DNA of 64,000 bases from Qipengyuania marisflavi (GCF_005884405.1 NZ_VCAO01000002.1:372001-436000); one strand, 5' to 3'; counted from the first letter of the stretch, positions 19,233 to 27,909 are shown. The notes: generated by a model not told the origin, from the letters alone. Translations and numbers: made by a program.

Positions 19233-20012
19233 TCATCGCGAAGCGAGGACGATGCGATCAGTACTTGTGGTCGCGGAGCGCAGCTTAGCCGCGGCGAAAC
19301 CCGCTATTGCGACTGCCAGACCGGCATCTTTTTCGCGTGCGGAGTGAATGGCTACGACTTGAATGCGACCGTCTATGGTGGCGAACAATGGTGCCCCACT
19401 CATTCCGGGCGCAGTATCACATTTATGTCGTAGAATAATCGAGCCGCTCCGTGTTGGCCGAGCGAGACAGTTGGTGTCGCTGACCTGAGTCTTCAGCCTG
19501 TTGTGGTTCGAAGCATATCCGGCAATATCTATGCGACCTGCGTCGGAAAGATCTTCGTTTACCGCTACGTCGACGGGCTGCCGATCGATCGGGGATTCAT
19601 CGGTCAGCGTCAATATGGCCCAATCGGTTGCACGGCTCAATTCGAGATTCATTCCAACACCGCCTCGGGCAAAGACTTTAAAGGCACTTCGAAATTCCAC
19701 TTTTCCCTCTGAACTTAGAAGTTGGAACGTGCACTGTTGAACAGGGATTACTTTATTTTCTGCTTCATGGATATTGAAGTGGGATACGGACAGGACGGTC
19801 TGCCGATTTCTCACCAGAGTTGCTGTGCTTATAAATCGCTTCCCATCGGCACGGCATTCTATTCTACCTATCGAACGCGCAACGGACGGTAGATCCAATG
19901 CGGCAGCGGTAGCAGTTGAGGGAAGCGCGCCACCAGTAAACAGCAAGGTTGCAGCGGAAAGAAGAACTAGCGCACTTCGAAAAGCGCTGGTGAGAGGGCG
20001 TATGAAAATCAT
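19233..20012 (-). CDS. Secreted trypsin-like serine protease
   Basis: This chymotrypsin-fold protease of 259 residues has an N-terminal signal peptide (hydrophobic LVLLSAATLLFTGGALPSTATAA). The catalytic triad is readable: His in VLSVSHFN, Asp in SRATDWAILTL and Ser in TAPGMSGAPLF. Cys residues (IECRAD, QQCTF, TNCLA, HKCDT) suggest disulfides and a periplasmic or outer location. Its ATG overlaps the TGA of the upstream Cys-rich peptide gene (20009-20012), so it is the last gene of a coupled operon with that peptide and a tandem PilZ protein. The substrate is unknown. Confidence 0.8.
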   Translation of the reverse strand: MIFIRPLTSAFRSALVLLSAATLLFTGGALPSTATAAALDLPSVARSIGRIECRADGKRFISTATLVRNRQTVLSVSHFNIHEAENKVIPVQQCTFQLLSSEGKVEFRSAFKVFARGGVGMNLELSRATDWAILTLTDESPIDRQPVDVAVNEDLSDAGRIDIAGYASNHNRLKTQVSDTNCLARPTRSGSIILRHKCDTAPGMSGAPLFATIDGRIQVVAIHSAREKDAGLAVAIAGFAAAKLRSATTSTDRIVLASR

Positions 20013-20236
20013 GCCGCAATCCTCGCAATTTGTGCACCCAAATTCGGCCAGCGTGAGACTTCATTTTCAATGTTGCGGATCAATGCCTTCAGAGCTTCGA
20101 ATTGCTCTCGCGCGGCTCCACGAGCCTTGCTGAGGCGAGATGCCTCGCACATGCAGAATTTGTGCATTGCTACGAGGTCCCGGCCACACATCGAGCAGAG
20201 ATCGCTTTGCGTTGGGTACTGTGAGTGCTTTGCCAT
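20009..20236 (-). CDS. Small Cys-rich protein (putative zinc-binding)
   Basis: I do not know a family for this 75-residue protein. It has a putative zinc-binding N-terminal motif with Cys pairs CSMCGRDL and, eleven residues on, FCMC (C-x2-C ... C-x-C). A charged helix (LSKARGAAREQFEALKALIRNIENEV) follows. It lies 9 bp downstream of the PilZ gene, and its stop codon overlaps the protease start by 4 bp, so it is surely translated with them. It could be a regulator or adaptor between the two; that is inference from position only. Confidence 0.6.
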   Translation of the reverse strand: MAKHSQYPTQSDLCSMCGRDLVAMHKFCMCEASRLSKARGAAREQFEALKALIRNIENEVSRWPNLGAQIARIAA

Positions 20237-20245
20237 TTCGCCCTC

Positions 20246-20809
20246 CTAAGCCGCAGCGCGCATGTAAGATTGCGCACCATCAATAATTTCGGAAAGGGTC
20301 TGGAGGCGCACCGTCTGGTCTAGAGAGAGGCCCACCATGCCATCCCGGGACCACCGCACAGTGCAGTTCTCGAAATTTTCGTTTCCAAAGGAAACGGATG
20401 CAAGCTGCCCCTTCCGCAAAGAGCCGCTATGGCTGACAGCGATCCCCTTGGTGGACATGTTGAGTATTTCACCCAAGTGGCTGCTGCCGGCGATGTGTAT
20501 CTCGCCTGGGAGGCCGACTGGCACACGAACTGACCGGTATGGATGGGTGCGTGAATATTCCAGCGGGTCGGTTTCGACATTGATTCCGAAACGATTGCCT
20601 AGCGTCCACTGAACTCTGCCAGCGAGCGGCTCACAATTGCCCCACTGGATGTGAACGGTTTCGCCGATGCGTGGCAAGAAGTCGGACTGAACGCCGATGC
20701 CCTTGCTCGACATATCGCGAATAACGCCGACGTGAAAAACGTCTTCATATTCAAAGCAGGCAGGCAAGAAAATATGCCGTAATCTATCGTGTTCCCTACG
20801 CTCGATCAT
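20246..20809 (-). CDS. Tandem PilZ-domain protein (c-di-GMP receptor candidate)
   Basis: The 187 residues carry two PilZ domains. The first (about 1-85) has the c-di-GMP signature RREHDR (RxxxR) and DMSSKG (D/NxSxxG), so ligand binding is likely. The second (about 90-175) has NMSTKG but a less regular arginine motif (YRSVRVP), so binding there is uncertain. No membrane segment or signal peptide is seen. It is the first gene of a three-gene coupled operon (PilZ, Cys-rich peptide, secreted protease) and is divergent from a CadC-like regulator with palindromes in between. Confidence 0.85.
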   Translation of the reverse strand: MIERREHDRLRHIFLPACFEYEDVFHVGVIRDMSSKGIGVQSDFLPRIGETVHIQWGNCEPLAGRVQWTLGNRFGINVETDPLEYSRTHPYRSVRVPVGLPGEIHIAGSSHLGEILNMSTKGIAVSHSGSLRKGQLASVSFGNENFENCTVRWSRDGMVGLSLDQTVRLQTLSEIIDGAQSYMRAAA

Positions 20810-20906
20810 CTGTCTAACCCTTTTTCAAAACCCACATCGAAGGTGGGCGACTTGAGGATTACAATGTCGGCGACACGGAACTTTTTATCGAGTTGATAGC
20901 GGCTAA

Positions 20907-20975
20907 TGTAACGTTACAAACTGGAAAAATGCAACATTTTCAATAGTTCAACAAAATTACGTGCGAAACGTTACA
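20907..20975. promoter_or_regulatory. TGTAACGTTACA palindrome and second copy AACGTTACA
   Basis: The 230-bp divergent gap between the PilZ operon and the CadC-like regulator contains a perfect 12-bp palindrome TGTAACGTTACA (20907-20918). Nine of its bases recur at 20967-20975, 57 bp further. The surrounding DNA is very AT-rich. The placing and repetition fit operators for the adjacent winged-helix regulator, though this is inference. Confidence 0.4.
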
Positions 20976-21039
20976 TAAAGTCCTACTAAAAATTAACCTT
21001 TTGCAGCCAGTAAAAATTCGGGCGGTGCAACGCAGATTT

Positions 21040-22713
21040 ATGAATTTAGCAGAATCAATAGAGGCTGAAATTTCAGCGATACTGGCGAGTCCGATCTTTG
21101 AGCGGGCTAGAATGCAGTCAAAACTCTTGCGTTATCTTGCCCTGAAAGCGGTAGAGGGGACTGGCGCTCATCTGACACAATACGAGATAGCGACAGAAGG
21201 GCTCGGTCGAAACGCAGATTTCGATGACGCTACCGACAGCTACGTAAGAGTACACGTCTCCCGGTTGCGTACCTCGCTTAGAGGGTATTATGCGAGGCAT
21301 CAGCCTTTGCGCAACGCCTGCATCTATCTAAGGCCTGGATCTTACCGGCTGAGAGCCGGTAGCTTTGAAGTTGCCTATCCCAATTTGGCGCGCCGCGTCA
21401 GCGATAGAGCCAGGTCAGCCGCAGTCGAGGCCCCCCCGCAGTCCGCTATTATCGGAGATATTCCTGCGGAAGTTCGGGTGAACAAGCAGAAAAACATCCG
21501 TCAATATGTCTTGCTCAGTGTTCTCGTAGCTGCGCTTGGCATCTGGGGAATTTTGACTTTAAGCGATATTCTGAAGCCGAGTGTAGTGGAAGCAGAAGGA
21601 CCGCTCATGCGTCCGGGGCTCAGTATTTCCATCAACCCTGTGGGATTCTCTTCGCAAGACGAAGACTTCAAAATCATTGCTTCTCGCCTGAGAGCGGATG
21701 CGCGAGATCACCTCGCCAAGTCTTTGGTGGCACGTCATATCCGGGATGACGACGAAGTGACGAGGCCATTTGCGTTGGAAGTCACGATTGCTAGAGAATC
21801 ACAGAATCAGACGGTGGCTAATTTCACCCTCTACGATCCCGACGGGAACCCAATTTATCATGGTGAGCGCGAGTCGTCGGACAACGGACCGGGGCTTGTC
21901 GAGAATTTGGAGATGGAGCTGAACCAGATCCTATCCCCTCCCGGTATACTTTCACGCCACTTGGCCGATCAAATTTCCGGGGCACCTCGGTCAGATTTGG
22001 AATGCTTTGTAATGCTGGAAGTCGGAAGTTCGAACGACCAGGCGATATCCGACCCTCTTCAGGGATGTATAGATAATCACGCTAACAGCTCATATTATCC
22101 CTATTTTGTGGCTCGTCAGTTGTTTGGGCAAATGCAAGCTGAAGTAGCTGACGGTAGTGTCGTTTCGATGGATTCATCGCAGTGGGAAAAGCTTGGCGCT
22201 CTAGTGACCGAATTTCCTGATAACCAATATCTGAATTTTCTGGTTGCGAAAGCATTGCTTAGCAACGGGCGTTGTGATGATGCAAAAGTGTATATAAAAC
22301 GAGCGTCAATACAGGGAACAAAATTTCCTGCGCTGGAGCAATCTTTGAATATTGAAAGGCTCGGTTGTCCTTTTGAGGATATGGAAGAAAGTGAAATTAT
22401 AGAACAAATCATTAGAATCGCGACGTCGTATGATTTAGCGCCGCCACTGCTTGAGGTGTATTCATTGATTGGTCTGATGGCAATAAACCGCCCTGATCTC
22501 ATCAGCGACACCAACACAAGTGTATTCAGTGCGGTATCAGGGGGAGGAACGGGTAAATTGATAGTTGCATTGAAGAGCGTTTCAAGAACCCGTTCGCAGT
22601 TCGGTCAGAAAGATGCCTTCAACCGACTGGTTTGGAACCCGAAAGTGCGAAATCAGACATTTACTAATATCAAATTAGTAAAGAAGATGCATTCTTCCGA
22701 TAAGGTTCTCTAA
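21040..22713 (+). CDS. CadC-like transmembrane winged-helix regulator with periplasmic sensor
   Basis: The 557 residues are arranged as follows: an N-terminal winged helix (about 20-110) related to the domain found before adenylate cyclases and TolB-type proteins (LLRYLALKAVEGTG, GLGRNADFDDATDSYVRVHV, SRLRTSLRGYY, LRPGSYRL); a linker; one membrane helix at about 156-177 (VLLSVLVAALGIWGILTL); and a large C-terminal part that is TPR-like near its end (YLNFLVAKALLSNGRCDDAKVYIKRA). This fits a one-component membrane sensor that binds DNA directly. A TTG at 21001 is in frame; the ATG at 21040 is preferred. The gene is clearly AT-richer than its neighbours, suggesting recent acquisition. Its target may be the divergent PilZ operon. 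Confidence 0.72.
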   Translation: MNLAESIEAEISAILASPIFERARMQSKLLRYLALKAVEGTGAHLTQYEIATEGLGRNADFDDATDSYVRVHVSRLRTSLRGYYARHQPLRNACIYLRPGSYRLRAGSFEVAYPNLARRVSDRARSAAVEAPPQSAIIGDIPAEVRVNKQKNIRQYVLLSVLVAALGIWGILTLSDILKPSVVEAEGPLMRPGLSISINPVGFSSQDEDFKIIASRLRADARDHLAKSLVARHIRDDDEVTRPFALEVTIARESQNQTVANFTLYDPDGNPIYHGERESSDNGPGLVENLEMELNQILSPPGILSRHLADQISGAPRSDLECFVMLEVGSSNDQAISDPLQGCIDNHANSSYYPYFVARQLFGQMQAEVADGSVVSMDSSQWEKLGALVTEFPDNQYLNFLVAKALLSNGRCDDAKVYIKRASIQGTKFPALEQSLNIERLGCPFEDMEESEIIEQIIRIATSYDLAPPLLEVYSLIGLMAINRPDLISDTNTSVFSAVSGGGTGKLIVALKSVSRTRSQFGQKDAFNRLVWNPKVRNQTFTNIKLVKKMHSSDKVL

Positions 22714-22899
22714 CAAGACTTGACGTGGGTATTGGATTGACCGCCTGCGCAGCGACTGCTGACTTCGTGGGAAGCCTTCGCCATGTTGAGATCGCCTTGG
22801 AGACTCTCAGCGGCGGTTGTGAGGCTTATCTCGCTTTACAAGCAGAGCGCTTCCTCATCGGAAAGCCATGAAGCGCTAACCAAGAAAACAGTATGCCAC

Positions 22900-22976
22900 T
22901 GGTCGGGACGAGAGGATTCGAACCTCCGACCCCCACACCCCCAGTGTGATGCGCTACCAGGCTGCGCTACGTCCCG
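22900..22976 (-). tRNA. tRNA-Pro (anticodon GGG), CCA encoded
   Basis: The minus strand folds as a cloverleaf with acceptor CGGGACG/CGTCCCG, D arm AGCGCAGCCTGGTAGCGC, anticodon loop CTGGGGG (GGG) on a TCACA/TGTGG stem and T arm AGGTTCGAATCCT. Discriminator A and CCA (22900-22902) are encoded. Its 3' end faces the AT-rich accessory region, the orientation used by integrating elements, but no integrase or duplicated tRNA end was found. Confidence 0.96.
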
Positions 22977-23215
22977 AAACCAGTGGAGGGCGGCCCTATA
23001 GGCGCGGTGTTTGGGGATGGCAAGCGGGTGTCTGCACGATCTCGGCCGCGCCAATTCTCGCTTGCCGTTTCGTCACCCTATTCGTTGCCCTGCGCCAGCA
23101 TTGCTGCTAGGCGCGCCGCCATCTTGCGGGATGGGCGATGTGCCGCGCTTGAATTGCGCCGCGTGACGTCCCACCTGCGACCGATTGTTTGACCCCTTCG
23201 ACAGGCTTTTTCCCG

Positions 23216-23539
23216 ATGCTCGATTTCCTTGCCGCCGCAACTGGTGCCGCAGCTCAGCCCGCATGGATCGGCTGGCTCCCCATTGTCGGCATGATCCTGA
23301 TTTTCTGGTTCCTCATCATCCGCCCGCAAATGCGCCAGCAGAAAGCGCACGCCGCCAAGGTGGCCGGGCTGAAGCGTGGGGATCAGGTGGTGACCGCAGG
23401 CGGACTGGTCGGCAAGGTTATCAAGGTCGATGAGCATTACGCCGAAATCGAACTGGCCAAGGGCACTGTGGTCAAGGCGGTCAAATCGACGATTGGCGAT
23501 GTGATCCCGCCAGCCGGCGCCAAGCCTGCCAACGACTGA
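23216..23539 (+). CDS. yajC: Preprotein translocase accessory subunit YajC
   Basis: This is a small membrane partner of SecDF that helps SecYEG export proteins. The 107 residues have one N-terminal helix (WLPIVGMILIFWFLIIRPQMRQQKAH), then a basic stretch and a cytoplasmic beta domain (LKRGDQVVTAGGLVGKV, ELAKGTVVKAVKSTIGDV). The ATG at 23216 gives the family's normal length; the frame to 23189 adds nine residues. It leads the yajC-secD-secF operon. Confidence 0.95.
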   Translation: MLDFLAAATGAAAQPAWIGWLPIVGMILIFWFLIIRPQMRQQKAHAAKVAGLKRGDQVVTAGGLVGKVIKVDEHYAEIELAKGTVVKAVKSTIGDVIPPAGAKPAND

Positions 23540-23558
23540 CGACAGGCAGCACCAACAC

Positions 23559-25157
23559 ATGCTCGATCTCCCGAAGTGGAAAAAAGCCTGGCTGTGGATG
23601 ATCACGGGCCTGGCGGTTTTTGCGGCCCTGCCGTCGCTGTTCTCGATTGCCAATGCATCGTGGCCACAGGCCTTGCCGGACCCGATGGTCAATCTGGGTC
23701 TTGATCTTGCGGGCGGTAGCCACATCCTGCTCGAAGCAAATTCCAGCCAGGTTGCGACGCAGCGTATCGAAAACATGGAAGAAACGGTGCGTTCCACCAT
23801 GCGCCGGGCTGAGCCGCGTCTGCGCATCGGCGAGGTATCGACGCGCGGCGGGCGGCTGAGCTTTATGCTCGATAATCCGGGTGATGTTGACCGGGCGCGC
23901 GAATTGCTGCTGCCGTCCATTAACGGCAACGGTCTGGTGCGCGAATGGGATTTGCAGGTTGTTGATTCCAGTCGTTTTGTCCTGTCACCGACCGAGCAGG
24001 GGCTTGATCAGGCAGTAACTGATGCGATGGACAGCGCGACCGAGGTTGTGCGCAAACGCATCGACGCACTCGGCACGCGTGAGCCGACGATTATTCGTCA
24101 AGGCGACACGCGCATCGTGGTGCAGGTTCCTGGCTTGCAAGACCCCGAACAGCTCAAGGCGCTGCTGGGGCAGACAGCCAAGCTCGAGTTCAAGCTGGTC
24201 GACCAGACCGCTTTGCCATCTGATGTGGCGCAGGGTCTTGCGCCTCCGGGTAGCGAAATTGCGCCCTATTCCGACGGCTCGGCATCGGCGGGCACTTCGA
24301 TTGCCGTCAAACGGCTCGGCGGTATTCGCGGCGACAATCTGACCAATGCGCAGCAAAGCTTCGATCCGCAATCGAACGAGCCGGTGGTCAATATCACCTT
24401 CGACAGCGAAGGCGGGCGGCGGTTTGCCAAGCTGACGACTGAAAACGTCAATAAGCCTTTCGCCATTATCCTTGATGGCAACGTACTGTCCGCACCCAAT
24501 ATCAACGAACCGATCCGTGGCGGTACGGCCCAGATTTCTGGCGGCTTTTCTGTCGAGTCTGCCAACCAGCTGGCCATTTCGCTGCGTTCAGGCGCTTTGC
24601 CGGTTGATCTGGCAGTGATCGAAGAACGCACGGTTGGTCCGGATCTTGGCGCCGATTCGATCCGCAAGGGAATGATGGCTATGGCCGTCGGCTCGCTGCT
24701 GGTCGTCGTGCTGATGATCTTCACATATGGACGCTTCGGGATCTATGCGACGGTCGCCTTGGTGATCAATGTGCTGATGCTGCTGGGCATTATGGCGATC
24801 CTCAACACCACGCTGACCCTGCCCGGTATCGCCGGTTTCGTGCTGACGATTGGTGCGGCAGTGGATGCCAATGTGCTGATCAACGAACGCATTCGTGAAG
24901 AGCGCAAACGTGGGCGGCGCGTGGTTGCGGCGATCGAGAACGGTTACAAGGAAGCCAGCCGGGCGATTTACGATGCCAACATCACCAACCTTATTGCCGG
25001 TGTGCTGTTGTTCCTGTTCGGCTCTGGCCCGATCCGCGGCTTTGCGGTCGTGCTGGTTATCGGCCTGTTCACCTCGGTTTTCACCGCTGTTACGCTGACC
25101 CGCATGTGGGTTGCCGGGTGGCTGCGCAAAGCGCGGCCCAGCGACATCCAGCTTTAA
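23559..25157 (+). CDS. secD: Protein translocase subunit SecD
   Basis: SecD forms with SecF a proton-driven RND-type motor that pulls exported proteins across the inner membrane. In 532 residues there is an N-terminal helix, a large periplasmic domain starting with the conserved NLGLDLAGGSHILLE, and five C-terminal helices containing GAAVDANVLINERIREERKRG (with the proton-relay Asp). It lies 19 bp after yajC and 12 bp before secF. Confidence 0.96.
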   Translation: MLDLPKWKKAWLWMITGLAVFAALPSLFSIANASWPQALPDPMVNLGLDLAGGSHILLEANSSQVATQRIENMEETVRSTMRRAEPRLRIGEVSTRGGRLSFMLDNPGDVDRARELLLPSINGNGLVREWDLQVVDSSRFVLSPTEQGLDQAVTDAMDSATEVVRKRIDALGTREPTIIRQGDTRIVVQVPGLQDPEQLKALLGQTAKLEFKLVDQTALPSDVAQGLAPPGSEIAPYSDGSASAGTSIAVKRLGGIRGDNLTNAQQSFDPQSNEPVVNITFDSEGGRRFAKLTTENVNKPFAIILDGNVLSAPNINEPIRGGTAQISGGFSVESANQLAISLRSGALPVDLAVIEERTVGPDLGADSIRKGMMAMAVGSLLVVVLMIFTYGRFGIYATVALVINVLMLLGIMAILNTTLTLPGIAGFVLTIGAAVDANVLINERIREERKRGRRVVAAIENGYKEASRAIYDANITNLIAGVLLFLFGSGPIRGFAVVLVIGLFTSVFTAVTLTRMWVAGWLRKARPSDIQL

Positions 25158-25169
25158 GGGACACGGCAT

Positions 25170-26147
25170 ATGAAACTTCTCAAGCTCGTCCCCGACGACA
25201 CCAATATCAAGTTCCTGAAATGGCGCATTCCGTTTTTTGCGGTCAGCCTGTTGCTGATCGCGGCAAGCTGGGCATTGGTGCTGACCAAGGGACTGAATTA
25301 CGGGGTTGATTTCGCTGGCGGTCTGGAAGTGCGTGCGACCTTCACGCAAACCCAGGAGGCGCCGATTGCCCAGTTGCGCAGCGATGTCGGCGCGCTGGGT
25401 TATGGCGATCCGGTGGTGCAGCGTTTTGGCAAGGACAATCAGGTTTCGATCCGTGTCCGTCTGCCTGACGAAGTTGCAGCTGACAAGGAAGCTGCGCAGG
25501 TCGCGGCGAATCAGATCGTTGGCTCGCTGAAGGACAAATATCCCGACTTCCGACTGGACGGTAACGACAATGTTTCGGGCAAGGTTTCGGGTGAGTTTCG
25601 CAAGGATGCCGTGCTGGCGCTGATTGCCGCGATGCTGGCGGTGGCGATGTACATCTGGTTACGGTTCGAGTGGCAGTTCGGGGTCGGCGGCCTGTTCGCA
25701 TTGTTCCATGACGTGTCGTTGACGCTGGGAATGTTCGCGCTGTTCCAAATGGAATTCAGCCTGCAGATCATCGCGGCAATTCTGGCGATCATTGGTTATT
25801 CGCTGAACGATACCATCGTGGTTTACGACCGCATCCGTGAGAATCTGAAGAAATTCCGCAAGATGCCGCTGCCAGAATTGCTTGACCTGTCGGTCAATGA
25901 GACGCTGGCCCGGACGGTGATGACATCATTGACGCTGCTGGTGGCGCTGGTGCCATTGCTGCTGGTCGGCCCGGCCAGCCTGTTCGGTCTGGTCGCTGCG
26001 ATCACGCTGGGCATTTTTGTTGGTACGTACAGCTCGATCTATATGGCCGCACCGCTGCTGATCTGGCTGGGCATGACGGGTGACAGTTTCGTCCCGGACG
26101 AAACCGCGGTGGACCGTCAGGAAAAGATCGCTCGCGGCGAAGCTTAA
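25170..26147 (+). CDS. secF: Protein translocase subunit SecF
   Basis: This is the partner of SecD, 325 residues, with an N-terminal helix, a periplasmic domain starting NYGVDFAGGLEVRA, and five helices that include the family motif GYSLNDTIVVYDRIREN. The stop codon TAA shares 4 bp (26144-26147, TTAA) with the stop of the convergent glycosyltransferase gene, so there is no room for a terminator between them. Confidence 0.96.
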   Translation: MKLLKLVPDDTNIKFLKWRIPFFAVSLLLIAASWALVLTKGLNYGVDFAGGLEVRATFTQTQEAPIAQLRSDVGALGYGDPVVQRFGKDNQVSIRVRLPDEVAADKEAAQVAANQIVGSLKDKYPDFRLDGNDNVSGKVSGEFRKDAVLALIAAMLAVAMYIWLRFEWQFGVGGLFALFHDVSLTLGMFALFQMEFSLQIIAAILAIIGYSLNDTIVVYDRIRENLKKFRKMPLPELLDLSVNETLARTVMTSLTLLVALVPLLLVGPASLFGLVAAITLGIFVGTYSSIYMAAPLLIWLGMTGDSFVPDETAVDRQEKIARGEA

Positions 26148-27340
26148 GTTGCCAACAGTCTGTCGTAGTAATCCGCCAGTGCTGCGCCGTTTGCCTCCCA
26201 GCTGAACCCGTCGACGCTCGCCGCCACCACTTGCGGCGAATATTTGCGGTCGATCACCAGGCGGATACCTTCGCGCAGGGCGCGGACAGTTCGCGCCACG
26301 ATTACGCCGGCTTCCGGCCCTGTGACCACTTCGCGCGCACCGCCAGCGTCGGTGATGACAATCGGGGTGCCGCAGGCAAGCGCTTCGATCCACGCATTGG
26401 CGAGGCCTTCGCTCGTTGATGGCAGCACCATCACATCGGCAGCGGACAGGATCGGCGGCAGCAGATCGTGATCGACCGAGCCGAGGAAATGCACACGGTC
26501 CGCGACGCCGCTGTCCTTAGACAGCTTGCGCAGGCTCGCATCGTCTTCGCCCTGTCCGACCAACAGCAATTGCGCCGCCGGTAACCCGGCCAGCGCTCGG
26601 ATGACCAGTTCCTGCCCCTTACGTGCGATCAGCGCGCCGACAGTCACCACCAGCTCGTCATTCTCGCCAATCGGCACGCCCAGCTCGCCTGCAATCCGCT
26701 GGCGCAGCATGGTGTGGCCAAGCGGGCGGAACCGATCGCGGTCCAGGCCGGTGTAATGTACGGTAATTTTGCCGCGCTCCATCCCCAGCGCTGTCATATC
26801 GTCCGCCAGCGCTTCGCACACTGCCAGCACGCCCGCCGCCTTATCAGCGGTTTCGAGCAGCGCCTTGCGGCCATAGCTTCGTGCGCCCCAATAATGGATG
26901 TCGGCACCGCGCGCCTTGGCAGAGAAGGGCAGGCCCAACTCCTGCGCGATTCGCATTGCGGCGGGGCCATCGGGATAGAAGAATTGCGCATCGACCAGAT
27001 CGAAGGGCTGCTGCGCATGAAGGCGGCGCGCCAGGGGTAGGGCGGCACGCACGATCTGACCGGGATTGAACCGCCCGCCGAACTTCGGGAGCAGGCGGAA
27101 GGTCGGCCGGTAAATCTCGATCCCGCGTTCTTTGCCGTCCACAGCCGCAGCGGACAGCGCCTTGTAAGGCCCCACAGTCAGCGGCGGCAGGCCGATGGGA
27201 TTGATCACAGTGGGCTGCCAATGACTGCCCGCCTGCAATGCCTCGACAGATTGCGCAACGAAGGTGCCGAAACGCGGATTGGCCGCATTGGGCCACAGGG
27301 TCGACAGCGTGAGGACACGCCGCGTTTTGTCGGGTGTCAC
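26144..27340 (-). CDS. Glycosyltransferase family 4 protein
   Basis: The predicted role is GT-B sugar transfer in cell-surface glycan or glycolipid synthesis; the substrate is not known. The 398 residues start VLTLSTLWPNAANPRFGTFVAQ (phosphatidylinositol mannosyltransferase/colanic acid-like N-domain). The C-domain has VVTVGALIARKGQELVIRAL, LLLVGQGEDDASLRKL and the donor-binding STSEGLANAWIEALACGTPIV. The start codon is GTG, overlapping the TGA of the upstream XRE regulator (GTGA, 27337-27340), so its translation is coupled to that of the regulator. That is an odd partner for a glycosyltransferase. Confidence 0.85.
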   Translation of the reverse strand: MTPDKTRRVLTLSTLWPNAANPRFGTFVAQSVEALQAGSHWQPTVINPIGLPPLTVGPYKALSAAAVDGKERGIEIYRPTFRLLPKFGGRFNPGQIVRAALPLARRLHAQQPFDLVDAQFFYPDGPAAMRIAQELGLPFSAKARGADIHYWGARSYGRKALLETADKAAGVLAVCEALADDMTALGMERGKITVHYTGLDRDRFRPLGHTMLRQRIAGELGVPIGENDELVVTVGALIARKGQELVIRALAGLPAAQLLLVGQGEDDASLRKLSKDSGVADRVHFLGSVDHDLLPPILSAADVMVLPSTSEGLANAWIEALACGTPIVITDAGGAREVVTGPEAGVIVARTVRALREGIRLVIDRKYSPQVVAASVDGFSWEANGAALADYYDRLLAT

Positions 27341-27909
27341 AGCCGCCGCACCAGCATCTCAGCGACAGCAATCCACGGCGGATTGTCGACAACCTGCTGC
27401 TTTTCGCCATGTCCGGGCGGGAGAATGCCCACCAGATTCGCCTTGCGGTCAATCAAGCGGCCAAACGCAAATCGTCCCGCTTTCCTGGGCACCAGTACAT
27501 CGCGGTTGATCGCTCGCCCTGCATCCTCGGGCGCCAATTGCCGGAGCCACAGCTGATCGCCAGATCGGTATTCGCCGTGTGGGTAATCGACCGTCATCAC
27601 CATCAACACGCCGTCGCCGCCAAAGTCGGTTGCCAGCAGTGCGTCGCGGGTGTTGGCGAGCGCTTCGGGCCCAGATGCCGCCAGTGTCGCCACGACTTGC
27701 GGATACGCGGCGCTTTCTGAACGGACGAGCAGTTCGGGCTCGATCTCCAGCGCTGCGGCAATCCGCTCCATCCATTTGAGCGACAGGGTTCGCATTCCGG
27801 TTTCGAGGCGGCCAATCGTCTGCGCCGTAGTGGGCGGCGAACAGGCGGCGGCGAGGTCGGCCAGGGTCCAACCCTTGTCCTTGCGAATGTCGCGAATGCG
27901 ATTGATCAA
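27337..27909 (-). CDS. XRE-family regulator with C1/S24-like C-terminal domain
   Basis: The 190 residues begin with an XRE helix-turn-helix (INRIRDIRKDKGWTLADLA, TTAQTIGRLETGMRTLS, WMERIAAALEIEPELL). The C-terminal half resembles the dimerisation domain of phage C1/S24 repressors (VMTVDYPHGEYRSGDQLWLRQL, INRDVLVPRKAGRFAFGRLI), but I see no Ser/Lys pair for self-cleavage. No ATG is in a suitable place. TTG at 27909 has GGAG seven bases upstream and directly precedes the HTH, so it is the likely start. The palindrome at 27924-27936 lies 14 bp upstream, as an autoregulatory operator would. The gene is divergent from DUF6456 and coupled to the glycosyltransferase downstream. Confidence 0.75.
   Translation of the reverse strand: MINRIRDIRKDKGWTLADLAAACSPPTTAQTIGRLETGMRTLSLKWMERIAAALEIEPELLVRSESAAYPQVVATLAASGPEALANTRDALLATDFGGDGVLMVMTVDYPHGEYRSGDQLWLRQLAPEDAGRAINRDVLVPRKAGRFAFGRLIDRKANLVGILPPGHGEKQQVVDNPPWIAVAEMLVRRL

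Noticed and set aside
22899-22976. Integrated element using tRNA-Pro(GGG) as attachment site
   Set aside because: No integrase gene and no duplicate of the tRNA 3' end could be found in the 18-22.9 kb block, so it is kept only as a compositional observation.
22836-23054. Small frames over tRNA-Pro(GGG)
   Set aside because: Translation of a tRNA gene on either strand; not a protein gene.
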